A DNA stretch of 9,483 nt from Prevotellaceae bacterium UBA2852 (GTDB lineage Bacteria > Bacteroidota > Bacteroidia > Bacteroidales > Bacteroidaceae). Made by a program: the position numbers and the translations under genes. This document shows positions 1 through 6,782 of the stretch, in pieces. The notes below the pieces were generated by a model. It saw nothing but the letters and a program-made list of their open reading frames with translations. It was not told the DNA's origin and did not search any database. Numbering within the stretch: the first letter of the stretch is position 1; the number at the start of each line of letters is the position of its first letter. The stretch covers positions 43,600-53,082 of the forward strand of contig DEFM01000020.1 in assembly GCA_002350855.1 (NCBI GenBank), read 5' to 3'.

Positions 1-56
1 TCAAGAGTTCAAGAAGTTCAAGAGTTCAAGAAGTTCAAGGGTTCAAGAGTTCAAGA
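1..56. repeat. Tandem array of TTCAAGAG / TTCAAGAAG, cut by window edge
   Basis: Seven consecutive units share the core TTCAAG. Complete units alternate between 8 bp (TTCAAGAG, one TTCAAGGG) and 9 bp (TTCAAGAAG), and the first is truncated by the window start. The array ends about 100 bp before lysC. It belongs to the same sequence family, in the same orientation, as the array at 3411-3508. It may be the 3' flank of a gene to the left that cannot be seen. No promoter was recognised in it. Confidence 0.9.
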
Positions 57-82
57 TAATATAGATTATTAGAAATTAACAA

Positions 83-135
83 TAACTCCCGGATGGTGGT
101 AACCATCCTCCCCCTGCAGGAGGAGTTAGAGGGGG
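83..135 (+). promoter_or_regulatory. Structured leader upstream of lysC
   Basis: This leader can fold into a compact structure. A perfect 7-bp outer stem pairs TAACTCC (83-89) with GGAGTTA (122-128). Inside it is a perfect 7-bp hairpin, GGATGGT (91-97) with ACCATCC (102-108), closed by the loop GGTA. A competing pairing, CCCCCT (110-115) with AGGGGG (130-135), cannot form together with the outer stem. A 15-codon ORF starting ATG GTG GTA ACC ATC and ending TGA (93-140) spans the same bases. The layout resembles an attenuator or riboregulator, but it does not match the lysine riboswitch as I know it, and regulation is inferred. Confidence 0.35.
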
Positions 136-154
136 TCTGATTATTTAATATATA

Positions 155-1468
155 ATGAAAGTACTGAAATTTGGTGGCACATCCGTAGGTTCGCCACAGA
201 GAATGAAAGAAGTTGTCAACCTTATCAATGACGACCAGCAAAAAATCGTAGTTCTTTCCGCTATGTCGGGCACAACCAACACACTCGTTGAAATCTCCGA
301 CTACCTCTACAAGAAGAATCCGGAAGGAGCAAATGAAACCATCAACAACCTCGAGAACAAGTATAAGCGCCACGTGGCTGAACTCTACGAAACAGAGGAA
401 TATAAGGCACGCACGCTCGACTTCATCAAGCAGGAGTTTGACTACCTTCGTTCGTTCACCAAGGGAATCTTCACCATGTTTGAGGAAAAAATCATCGTGG
501 GACAGGGAGAACTCATCTCAACCAACATGGTCACAAACTATCTCCTCGAAAAGGGTATCAACGCATGCCTCATCCCTGCGCTCGAATTCATGCGCACCGA
601 CAAGAACGCAGAGCCTGACCTCGAATACATCAAGGAGAAGCTTCAGAGCCAGCTTGAAGAGCATGAGGGTAAGACCATATACATCACCCAGGGATTCATC
701 TGCCGCAATGCCTACGGAGAAATCGACAACCTACAGCGCGGAGGAAGCGACTACACCGCATCACTCATCGGTGCAGCAATCGGAGCAAGCGAAATCCAAA
801 TCTGGACCGACATCGACGGTATGCACAACAACGACCCACGCTTTGTGGACAACACGGCACCAGTTGGCCAGCTCCACTTCGAGGAAGCAGCCGAACTCGC
901 ATACTTCGGAGCCAAGATCCTCCACCCTACCTGCATCCAGCCAGCCAAGTTCGCAGGCATCCCGGTGAAGCTCCTCAACACCATGGATCCTTCCGCTGCC
1001 GGAACCATCATCACCGACAACATCGAGTACGGCAAAATCAAGGCAGTTGCAGCTAAGGACAACATCACAGCCATCAACATCACATCCAGCCGCATGCTCC
1101 TCGCCTACGGTTTTCTCCGCAAAGTGTTTGAGATTTTCGAGACCTTCAAGACCAGCATCGACATGGTCTGCACTTCCGAGGTCGGAGTATCCGTGTCTAT
1201 CGACAACACATCCAACCTCACTCAGATTATCAACGAGCTGAAGAAATTCGGAACAGTCAAGGTGGACAAGGACATGTGCATTATCTGTGTGGTAGGTGAC
1301 CTCGACTGGCAGAACGTTGGTTTCGAGTCCAAGGTTACAGAGGCTCTCCACGAAATCCCAGTACGCATGATTTCCTACGGAGGAAGCAACCACAACATCT
1401 CATTCCTTATTTCCGCACAAGACAAAAAGCGTGCACTTCAGTCGCTTAGCAACCACCTCTTCCAATAA
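155..1468 (+). CDS. lysC: Monofunctional aspartate kinase
   Basis: Aspartate kinase (EC 2.7.2.4) phosphorylates L-aspartate with ATP in the cytoplasm, the committed step towards lysine, diaminopimelate, threonine and methionine. The 437-residue protein opens with the diagnostic KFGGTSVG at about residues 5-12. It carries the nucleotide-binding motif RGGSDYTAS near 194-202 and WTDIDGM near 217-223. The last 130-140 residues, including SEVGVSVSID, fit the paired ACT domains that bind amino-acid effectors in this family. There is no homoserine dehydrogenase domain, so this is the monofunctional type. The ATG at 155 puts the KFGG motif at the very N-terminus, as in homologues. The stop overlaps the lysA start by one base (TAATG), so translational coupling is likely. 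Effector specificity cannot be read from the sequence. Confidence 0.96.
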   Translation: MKVLKFGGTSVGSPQRMKEVVNLINDDQQKIVVLSAMSGTTNTLVEISDYLYKKNPEGANETINNLENKYKRHVAELYETEEYKARTLDFIKQEFDYLRSFTKGIFTMFEEKIIVGQGELISTNMVTNYLLEKGINACLIPALEFMRTDKNAEPDLEYIKEKLQSQLEEHEGKTIYITQGFICRNAYGEIDNLQRGGSDYTASLIGAAIGASEIQIWTDIDGMHNNDPRFVDNTAPVGQLHFEEAAELAYFGAKILHPTCIQPAKFAGIPVKLLNTMDPSAAGTIITDNIEYGKIKAVAAKDNITAINITSSRMLLAYGFLRKVFEIFETFKTSIDMVCTSEVGVSVSIDNTSNLTQIINELKKFGTVKVDKDMCIICVVGDLDWQNVGFESKVTEALHEIPVRMISYGGSNHNISFLISAQDKKRALQSLSNHLFQ

Positions 1469-2646
1469 TGACAACACGACAGACGCCATATTACCTCTAC
1501 GACACAGACCTCCTCGATGAAACCCTCGCCAGTCTGTGCAGAGAAGTAAACAAATACAAGAACTACCACGTTCACTACGCAATCAAGGCTAACGCCAACC
1601 CACTCGTGCTCGAACGCATCGTCAAGGCAGGATTAGGAGTTGACTGCGTAAGCGGATGGGAAGTAGAAGCTGCCATCAATGCAGGATTCCACCCCTCAAA
1701 GATAGTCTTTGCAGGTGTGGGAAAGAACGACAACGAAATCCGTCTTGCACTCCACAACGACATCTTCTGCTTCAATGTGGAAAGCATTCCTGAACTCGAA
1801 GTCATCAACGACATCGCCAACCGCATGAACAAACGTGCCGCTGTATGTCTCCGAATCAATCCCGATGTAGGAGCACACACTCACGCCAACATCACTACAG
1901 GACTGGCAGAGAACAAATTCGGAATTGCCCTTGCCGACACACTCGACGTGATACGTCAGGCACAAAGCATGGAAAATATCCTGTTGCGAGGACTTCACTT
2001 CCACATCGGCAGCCAGATACTCGAGATGGACGATTTCCAGGCACTCGCCCTGCGAATCAATGAGATTCAGGACATGCTCGAATCCAACGGCATCAACCTC
2101 GAAGTCATCAACGTGGGAGGCGGTCTTGGAGTGGACTATGAGAATCCCAATACACACCCCATTCCCGACTTCCAGAAATACTTCGCCACCTTCCACGACA
2201 ATCTGCGCCAGCGTCCGCACAACCAAATCCACTTTGAGCTGGGACGCGCCATCGTGGCACAGTGCGGAAGCCTCATCACACGAGTACTCTACGTCAAGCA
2301 AGGCACAGAACGCAAGTTCGCCATCGTCGATGCGGGAATGACAGAACTCATCCGCCCTGCTCTTTACGGAGCATTGCACAAGATTGAGAACATCACCGCT
2401 TCGCAGACACCCAACCTCACACCAGCTCTTCCTTTTGCAATGCCAGAAGGCGTAGAGACCTACGATGTGGTTGGACCTATATGCGAATCCAGCGACACTT
2501 TCGCTGTGGGCTACAAACTCCCGACCGTGCACCGAGGCGACATCCTCGCCATCCGCTCAGCCGGAGCCTACGGCGAAGCCATGGCGTCTAACTACAACCT
2601 ACGCCCTCTGCCTCGCAGCTATACCACCCGCGAAATTGAACAATAG
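1468..2646 (+). CDS. lysA: Diaminopimelate decarboxylase
   Basis: LysA (EC 4.1.1.20) is the PLP-dependent cytoplasmic enzyme that decarboxylates meso-diaminopimelate to L-lysine, the last step of the pathway begun by the upstream kinase. The 392-residue protein is slightly shorter than the roughly 410-420 residues common elsewhere. It has the fold-type III PLP lysine in HYAIKANAN (Lys about residue 40), HFHIGSQI near 177-184, the phosphate-binding glycine run GGGLGVDY near 217, ELGRAIV near 257, the substrate-contacting CESSDTFA near 338-345, and the C-terminal SAGAYGEAMASNYN with the conserved Tyr. The start ATG shares a base with the lysC stop. Codon use is strongly C-ending, as in lysC, which suggests a well-expressed core gene. 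A hairpin terminator follows 28 bp after the stop. Confidence 0.96.
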   Translation: MTTRQTPYYLYDTDLLDETLASLCREVNKYKNYHVHYAIKANANPLVLERIVKAGLGVDCVSGWEVEAAINAGFHPSKIVFAGVGKNDNEIRLALHNDIFCFNVESIPELEVINDIANRMNKRAAVCLRINPDVGAHTHANITTGLAENKFGIALADTLDVIRQAQSMENILLRGLHFHIGSQILEMDDFQALALRINEIQDMLESNGINLEVINVGGGLGVDYENPNTHPIPDFQKYFATFHDNLRQRPHNQIHFELGRAIVAQCGSLITRVLYVKQGTERKFAIVDAGMTELIRPALYGALHKIENITASQTPNLTPALPFAMPEGVETYDVVGPICESSDTFAVGYKLPTVHRGDILAIRSAGAYGEAMASNYNLRPLPRSYTTREIEQ

Positions 2647-2674
2647 CATATCACAACACTCTCAATACACACAC

Positions 2675-2711
2675 AAAGGCTGGAATCCACACAGGACTCC
2701 AGCCTTTTGTT
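2675..2711 (+). terminator. Rho-independent terminator of lysC-lysA
   Basis: A 14-bp stem with one mismatch pairs AAAGGCTGGAATCC (2675-2688) with GGACTCCAGCCTTT (2694-2707) across a 5-nt loop, followed by TTTTGTTGT. It lies 28 bp past the lysA stop. The other strand also ends in a partly T-rich run, so it may work weakly for the converging P5-like gene. Confidence 0.85.
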
Positions 2712-2736
2712 GTGTAAAAATCGTTAAGTACTATCT

Positions 2737-2844
2737 CTTCACGCTTCATTTTTCACCTTCCCCCGGTACAATCACAAAGTTCTTGGGAGCGTTGCCCCAA
2801 GCGTCGGCAAGCCGAACGATAACACACTTCACACTTCACCTTCC
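2737..2844. repeat. Imperfect direct repeats CTTCACNCTTCA...CCTTCC bracketing a 65-bp stretch
   Basis: Copy A is at 2737-2761 and copy B at 2827-2844. They match as CTTCACRCTTCA + CCTTCC, with a 7-bp insertion (TTTTTCA) in copy A. Read on the minus strand, each copy gives GGAAGGTGAA-type sequence followed by TGAAGNGTGAAG. Copy B covers the stop codon of the P5-like gene. Copy A covers the next in-frame stop. Confidence 0.6.
2746..2835 (-). other. In-frame coding-like tail after the P5-like stop codon
   Basis: Directly after the TGA of the P5-like gene, the same frame stays open for 29 more codons to a second TGA at 2746-2748. Its translation includes RLADAWGNAPKNFVIVPG, which looks like real protein sequence rather than random intergenic DNA, with mixed hydrophobic and polar residues and well-used codons. 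It could be a lost C-terminal tail of the P5-like protein, a remnant of another gene, or chance. I do not recognise the peptide. Confidence 0.35.
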
Positions 2845-3402
2845 TTCGTACGGTTTGAAAAGTATATCCCAAGCCTTTGAGATGCGGTAGCGGAGGTATT
2901 CGTCATCGTATTCCTGGTTCACTCCGTTCTCCACGGTAGCCATGCCGAGGACGATGTTGCACCAGAGACCGCGGTCGAGGTCGGGAGCAGTGATGCGTTG
3001 GGCAGGAGTGACGTTGGCATAGACGCAGACACGGCGGGCGTAAGCTTTGACATTGTTGCCGTCGCTGCCCGGTGCCCAGCGCCCTATTACCTCACGCACG
3101 GAGCGCAGGCGGTAGTTATAGTAGTAGTTGTTGAGCAGGCGTAGCATGGCGCGGAATCCCCAAGTTATGTCGGTGAACTGGCAGAAAGTGCCGTCCTTCT
3201 GCTTCTCGCACATCCCTTTCCATTTCGTCTTGGTCAGACGTATATTGCCCGGGTTGTTGTTACGATAGCCGCGAGTGACGGGCAGTTTTCTCATTATGGT
3301 TCTTTCGAGCCATGACTGGTAGGAGGGCGAGAGCATCTCGTCGTTCCACCACGACTTCTGTTGCAGCTTTTCTATCTCTGCTTGTAGATCTATGTATTGC
3401 AT
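2836..3402 (-). CDS. P5-like / phage-type peptidoglycan hydrolase-like protein
   Basis: This 188-residue protein carries GYRNNNPGNIR near residues 45-55, the hallmark of a phage-associated family usually named 'structural protein P5' in Bacteroidetes and similar to lytic-transglycosylase-type virion proteins. Other family-like blocks are FCQFTDITWGFRAMLRLL (73-90), with the common 'F.s...G.RA' pattern, and IGRWAPGSDGNNVKAYARRV (106-125). No signal peptide or membrane segment is visible. It is the last gene of the primase/ATPase unit, separated from it by about 100 bp made almost entirely of 9-bp repeats that end 8 bp before this ATG. That leaves no conventional ribosome-binding site. Cell-wall hydrolysis is inferred from the family; catalytic residues were not identified. 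Confidence 0.72.
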   Translation of the reverse strand: MQYIDLQAEIEKLQQKSWWNDEMLSPSYQSWLERTIMRKLPVTRGYRNNNPGNIRLTKTKWKGMCEKQKDGTFCQFTDITWGFRAMLRLLNNYYYNYRLRSVREVIGRWAPGSDGNNVKAYARRVCVYANVTPAQRITAPDLDRGLWCNIVLGMATVENGVNQEYDDEYLRYRISKAWDILFKPYEGR

Positions 3403-3410
3403 ATAATTAG

Positions 3411-3508
3411 AGGTTTAAGAAGTTCAAAAAGTTCAAGAGGTTTAAGAAGTTCAAAAAGTTTAAGAAGTTCAAAAGTTTAAGAGGTTCAAGAGGTTCAAGA
3501 GGTTTAAG
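3411..3508. repeat. Eleven-unit tandem array, consensus ARGTTYAAR
   Basis: Eleven units run without interruption: AGGTTTAAG, AAGTTCAAA, AAGTTCAAG, AGGTTTAAG, AAGTTCAAA, AAGTTTAAG, AAGTTCAAA, an 8-bp AGTTTAAG, AGGTTCAAG twice, and AGGTTTAAG. Variation is confined to purine and pyrimidine transitions at fixed positions. The array fills the gap between the primase/ATPase stop and the P5-like start. The last unit contains the primase/ATPase stop codon (3504-3506), so the array begins inside the gene. Confidence 0.95.
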
Positions 3509-5789
3509 TTCTGTTCTTTTTAAAACTGTATACTGTATACTGTATAACATAGCCGCGGCTGATCCAGGTGTTAATCATCTTGTTGGCACGCGAGGCTTCG
3601 TTGCTGAGTCCCTGCTGCTGACGCACACGCTTGGCATCGTCGAGAGTGAATTCCTCAGGCAGAAGTTCGAGCAGATTTCGCGGACCGCGTTTGCCGAGGC
3701 GTGAGCCGTCGCCGTTGGCAGCTTTCTCTATGTCTTCGCCGAAGAACTGCATCTTGCACCACAGGTCGTAGTTCAGACTCCAGCGGACGAAGTCGTCGAT
3801 GCTCTTCTCCCATTTCCTGCCATTGGCCACGTAGAGCACACATGCTTTCAGCCATGCTATCACGCAGGCTCTGTGACTGAGGTTCCAGTAGGTCTCGTTT
3901 TGCGAGAGCCGGGCAAATTCGGCACATTCCTGCTGCAGCTTTCTGGCGAGTCGGTACGCCTGCGGACAGTCTATAAGTCCCCGGGCAGAAGTGAGGTTGT
4001 CGATATATGGTTTGAGAGCTTCGTCAAACTCAGCTTCATACTTGCCGTAAACAGGTTGGTCACAGCCTATCTCGGGTTCGGGGATGGTGCAGAAGTTGAT
4101 ACGTGAGATTGGACCGTCGGTGAGGACCCGGCTGAAGAAGCGGCGTCCCTTCAGTATGGTCGTGCAGGCGTTCCAGTTGAAGCGGCACTGCGGACGTGCG
4201 GTTACGGATTGTGCTCCGACACGTGTCTGTCCGTATTCTGCTCCCGGGTCGAACGCCAGGCACATGAGCTGGAAGTGCTGCTTGCCTGTCTGACCTTTGA
4301 GCTGCTCGAAGAGATCCAGTTCATTCAGTTTAACATACACAAAGTGTCCTTCCGCCTCGTCCATACGTGTCACCAGTGCTGGTTTGGTCATATCCGGGTC
4401 GATTATCTGTATTACCAGTCCTTCAGGACGTACCATCTTGTCCTTGTTGGCACCTTTGCGTTGACAATCCTTCTTCCACTCAGCCTCACGGCGTTCGTTT
4501 TCTTCATCACGTCGCTTAATGTCGGCCATGATGTGGCGGATAGGTTCGTCTATACAACCTTTACCTACACCCGTTCCTGCCATCAGGCAGTTCATGAGAG
4601 TGGCTTCGTGAGCCACGTTGTCGGTATAGTTGAAGCGCACGTCACACAGATGGGTGGCAAGAGGTGGGAACACCGCATGAGCCACAGCTGCCTTGTAGTG
4701 CTCTGGAGTGTTTGAGGTGAGCAGCTGGATGAGTTTTGGCAGTCTTGACGGGATTCTTGGTGGGACGTCCGAGTTGTTGCTTGTGCCCTGCTCTTCGTTT
4801 TCAGTCAGTCGCTGGCTCTTGGTAAACAGTTGTTCCTGATACCTCATCAGTCGCTGCGAAGGCTTGGTGTAGTTGTTGTAGAAGTCATCTACCAGCTGCT
4901 GGATGTTTTGGTCGTTCCAATGCTCAGGCATCATCTCTGCCAGCATGGAGTTTGTCTCCGTCTTCGACAAGAGAGGTGTGCATCCGCTCAGCAAAATCTT
5001 CACCGAGGTGTGACGACTGCCCTCCTTGATGAAGTCCCTGTCCTCCAGCCCCTTCTCCGCCATCACACCGCGTACGATGAATCTTACGCGCTCCTCTGGT
5101 TTGGCTGCTTTCAAATCCTTGGATTGAGGCTTGGACTCAGCCTTAGGTTCTTCCAGCTTACGTCCGTCCACATCGAGACCACGCATCAAGAAAGCCTCTC
5201 GGCGTTCCTCCAGCTCCTCCTGTGCGATAGCTTTCAGCCAGCCTTCCGAGCGGAAAATCTCTTCGCTCTTGCCGGTCATGAAAATGAATCTCTCAGGCGT
5301 GGTGCACGACTCATCATAAGGAACCTCAATCTCTTCGCAAAACTCCTTTTGCGCCTCGGCTATGGTCTTACCCAGAGGCAGACGCAGCCAGATATGTACC
5401 TTGTTGCGAGCCGAGCGGTCCATGCGCAGAATCAGGTCCTTCCATTCCGAATACTCGTCCCTGGTCAGCTCCAGTGTACGCTTCACAGCCTGATCCACCA
5501 GCTCCATATCGTCCACATCCACACAAGTAATGAAGGTGAAAGCCTCGGGAACGATGTCAGCCTGCGCTCTGTGGTTGTTTCTGAACTGCGAATAGTGAGG
5601 GCAAAGGAAAGGAAGGCTATTCTTCAGTTTCTCGTTGCCGCTGCGAATGTCGGCCACCATCTCGGGCAGCCAGTTTGCGGAGAGCAGGTTTTCCACCTGC
5701 TCTGCCGTCATAGCTTCAGCATAGCCTCTGTTGTTCTTCTTGCGTTCGGCATAATGCTGCGTATTTCCTGCAAAAAATAATGTGTCCAT
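3504..5789 (-). CDS. VirE-N (BT4734-like) primase fused to DUF3987-like ATPase
   Basis: This 761-residue cytoplasmic protein probably primes and drives replication of a mobile element. Residues 1-200 resemble the BT4734/VirE-N domain of the archaeo-eukaryotic primase superfamily, with the metal-binding-like CVDVDD (89-94), a VHIWLRL strand (131-137) supplying the motif-II-like His, and RFIFMTG (167-173). A charged linker (about 200-230) leads to an ATPase-like region with the P-loop LMAGTGVGKG (402-411), an acidic VKLNELDLFEQL block, and RRFFSRVLTDGPISRINF, as expected for DUF3987-type proteins. The C-terminus (WISRGYVIQ) resembles a winged-helix tail. The final residues are encoded by three ACTGTAT repeats, and the stop lies in a 9-bp array. 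It starts 3 nt after the upstream gene. Domain names are from motif reading only. Confidence 0.8.
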   Translation of the reverse strand: MDTLFFAGNTQHYAERKKNNRGYAEAMTAEQVENLLSANWLPEMVADIRSGNEKLKNSLPFLCPHYSQFRNNHRAQADIVPEAFTFITCVDVDDMELVDQAVKRTLELTRDEYSEWKDLILRMDRSARNKVHIWLRLPLGKTIAEAQKEFCEEIEVPYDESCTTPERFIFMTGKSEEIFRSEGWLKAIAQEELEERREAFLMRGLDVDGRKLEEPKAESKPQSKDLKAAKPEERVRFIVRGVMAEKGLEDRDFIKEGSRHTSVKILLSGCTPLLSKTETNSMLAEMMPEHWNDQNIQQLVDDFYNNYTKPSQRLMRYQEQLFTKSQRLTENEEQGTSNNSDVPPRIPSRLPKLIQLLTSNTPEHYKAAVAHAVFPPLATHLCDVRFNYTDNVAHEATLMNCLMAGTGVGKGCIDEPIRHIMADIKRRDEENERREAEWKKDCQRKGANKDKMVRPEGLVIQIIDPDMTKPALVTRMDEAEGHFVYVKLNELDLFEQLKGQTGKQHFQLMCLAFDPGAEYGQTRVGAQSVTARPQCRFNWNACTTILKGRRFFSRVLTDGPISRINFCTIPEPEIGCDQPVYGKYEAEFDEALKPYIDNLTSARGLIDCPQAYRLARKLQQECAEFARLSQNETYWNLSHRACVIAWLKACVLYVANGRKWEKSIDDFVRWSLNYDLWCKMQFFGEDIEKAANGDGSRLGKRGPRNLLELLPEEFTLDDAKRVRQQQGLSNEASRANKMINTWISRGYVIQYTVYSFKKNRT
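3525..3545. repeat. Three perfect ACTGTAT units inside the 3' coding end
   Basis: Three exact 7-bp copies of ACTGTAT lie within the last 15 codons of the primase/ATPase gene, where they encode IQYTVYS. They stop 16 bp before the ARGTTYAAR array, so the gene's 3' end consists of two unrelated tandem repeats in succession. Confidence 0.85.
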
Positions 5790-5792
5790 AGG

Positions 5793-6173
5793 TTATTTCT
5801 GATTTATTCTGGTTAATAGTTTCTTCGCAATCGCCCTTGCCTGACGTGTGAGCTGTGCAGGCAGTTCGTCCACAAGCTGCTCAGGCATGGAGAAGATGAA
5901 GTAGTAGCGGCCGTTGCGGCCAAGCGACAGCGAACTGTTGTCCTCGCGGAAGAGAGGTCTGCCACGTTTGTGGCGCATCTTCTCCGTCATGTAGATGTTG
6001 CCGTCGCGCATGCCCTGCACACGGAACAGGCCGTTGAAAGGTTCCGTCTCCACATCCTCCATGCAGGCGAAGTCCGCCACCCTCTGACCAGTTTCCAACT
6101 TAGATACGATCATCATACCTTCTACTGATAACACTCTCTCTTTGATGTTTGTTTTATTATCTGAATTATTCAT
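5793..6173 (-). CDS. Conserved-looking hypothetical protein, 126 aa
   Basis: I do not recognise this protein. It is 126 residues long, soluble-looking, with no signal peptide or membrane segment. A polar N-terminus is followed by GLFRVQGMRDGNIYMTEK (about 49-66), the basic stretch RHKRGRPLFRE, and GRNGRYYFIFSMP, which read like alternating beta strands. The C-terminal third is a basic helix (PAQLTRQARAIAKKLLTR). The basic content would suit nucleic-acid or partner binding, but that is inference. The stop is only 3 nt before the primase/ATPase start (TAA CCT ATG), so the two are almost certainly co-translated and probably act together. The start was chosen at the ATG after an in-frame upstream stop. 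Confidence 0.75.
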   Translation of the reverse strand: MNNSDNKTNIKERVLSVEGMMIVSKLETGQRVADFACMEDVETEPFNGLFRVQGMRDGNIYMTEKMRHKRGRPLFREDNSSLSLGRNGRYYFIFSMPEQLVDELPAQLTRQARAIAKKLLTRINQK

Positions 6174-6178
6174 GATTT

Positions 6179-6263
6179 TGAGTTGAATTTTTGCGAGAGA
6201 AGTTTTCGAGAAAGGCGCCTACATCATTGCTGATGCTCAATTGATTCCCTCGACTTCAACTCA
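6179..6263 (-). promoter_or_regulatory. Inverted repeat in the 5' leader of the 126-aa/primase operon
   Basis: TGAGTTGAA (6179-6187) and TTCAACTCA (6255-6263) are perfect 9-bp inverted repeats. They enclose 67 bp that contains a smaller hairpin, CATCA/TGATG with loop TTGC (6222-6235). The proximal arm ends 5 bp before the ATG at 6173, so pairing in the mRNA would cover the ribosome-entry region. Either translational control or a protein-binding site is possible; neither is proven. Confidence 0.4.
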
Positions 6264-6286
6264 GGTTGTTTTTTTCTTTTAACATG

Positions 6287-6319
6287 TAATTACCATATAA
6301 TTACCCATGAATTATCATT
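6287..6319. repeat. Degenerate AATTACC-type tandem repeat
   Basis: Three decayed copies, TAATTACCATA, TAATTACCCATG and AATTATCATT, follow one another. They are AT-rich and imperfect, and look like an old version of the short-unit arrays elsewhere in the window. Confidence 0.45.
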
Positions 6320-6399
6320 AATGAAAAATTGCTTTTAGCCATTATCTTCACGACTCGGCAATGCAGATGCGAGCATCGTATTGCTCTCGCTGTTCTGAT

Positions 6400-6430
6400 A
6401 ATTCGTGTTCAATTCGTGGCAATTCGTGTT
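6400..6430. repeat. Three AATTCGTG-core repeats abutting a stop codon
   Basis: The units AATTCGTGTTC (11 bp), AATTCGTGGC and AATTCGTGTT (10 bp) share AATTCGTG and end exactly where the stop codon of the OB-fold-like gene begins (6431-6433). I believe this motif is common between genes in Bacteroidales, but that is from memory. Confidence 0.75.
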
Positions 6431-6715
6431 TTATTTTTTTACTTTCACGATGTCAGTCACAAGGATTTCCTGAAACGTCTGTTCCTGGTATTCGTGGGTT
6501 GAGAATCGCATGGTAGCAACCACGATGTCGCCCTCCTGGAAGCGGCACTCAGCCAGGTTGCCGAGCATTGCCCCTACGAATTCATTTTCAAACTTCGAGC
6601 CGCCCAATTCCCTTAGCACGATATTGCACTTGCGGGTATAGCCCGACTCCGATTTCTGACTCTGTACGTTGAAGGCCTCGCCCTGCCGTACCACTTTTAA
6701 GATTTTTGTTTCCAT
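6431..6715 (-). CDS. Small OB-fold-like protein, possible ssDNA-binding (94 aa)
   Basis: This 94-residue protein has the strand-rich layout of an OB fold: a short first strand (TKILKVVRQG), YTRKCNIVLRELGG, then EGDIVVATMRFSTHEYQEQT, and a final strand (FQEILVTDIVKVKK). The 'GD.V.......Y....F....V..I' pattern resembles small single-stranded-DNA-binding or DUF3127-like proteins. The family was not confirmed and no ssDNA contact residues were mapped. It lies upstream of the primase/ATPase gene on the same strand, which would suit a replication accessory role. It has its own Bacteroidetes-type promoter about 70 bp upstream, and a hairpin is possible in the leader (6743-6763). AATTCGTG repeats follow the stop immediately. 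Confidence 0.65.
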   Translation of the reverse strand: METKILKVVRQGEAFNVQSQKSESGYTRKCNIVLRELGGSKFENEFVGAMLGNLAECRFQEGDIVVATMRFSTHEYQEQTFQEILVTDIVKVKK

Positions 6716-6782
6716 AACGGATTATTCTGCATCCAGCTACCCGAGTTGTCAACGCGACGACTCTTCGTCCGAATTGCTGGTG

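Larger units (their letters stand above)
6174..6430. other. 257-bp intergenic region with repeats and hairpins
   Basis: No full-length gene fits here. Reading down the minus strand, it holds the AATTCGTG repeats right after the OB-fold gene stop, and an imperfect hairpin (GCAAT/ATTGC with GATG/CATC inside, 6358-6384) that lacks a T-run. These are followed by a degenerate AATTACC repeat (6287-6319) and a 9-bp inverted repeat next to the downstream start codon. No Bacteroidetes promoter (TAnnTTTG) was found on the minus strand, so the 126-aa gene may depend on read-through from the OB-fold gene. Confidence 0.6.

Noticed and set aside
83..135. Lysine riboswitch (L box) ahead of lysC
   Set aside because: The leader is far too short for the multi-helix lysine aptamer and its conserved core was not seen.
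57..154. A lysC promoter with the Bacteroidetes consensus
   Set aside because: No TAnnTTTG was found; TAGATTAT near 63 is a weak match without a TTTG at the right distance.
288..968. 226-codon plus-strand ORF inside lysC
   Set aside because: Ser/Thr/Arg-rich out-of-frame translation of the aspartate kinase gene.
4830..5780. 316-codon plus-strand ORF antisense to the primase/ATPase gene
   Set aside because: The opposite strand carries clear domain motifs and operon spacing. This frame has no recognisable motif and is a shadow of biased codon use.
6358..6384. Terminator after the OB-fold gene
   Set aside because: The stem is interrupted and no T-run follows on the minus strand, so read-through into the 126-aa gene is more likely.
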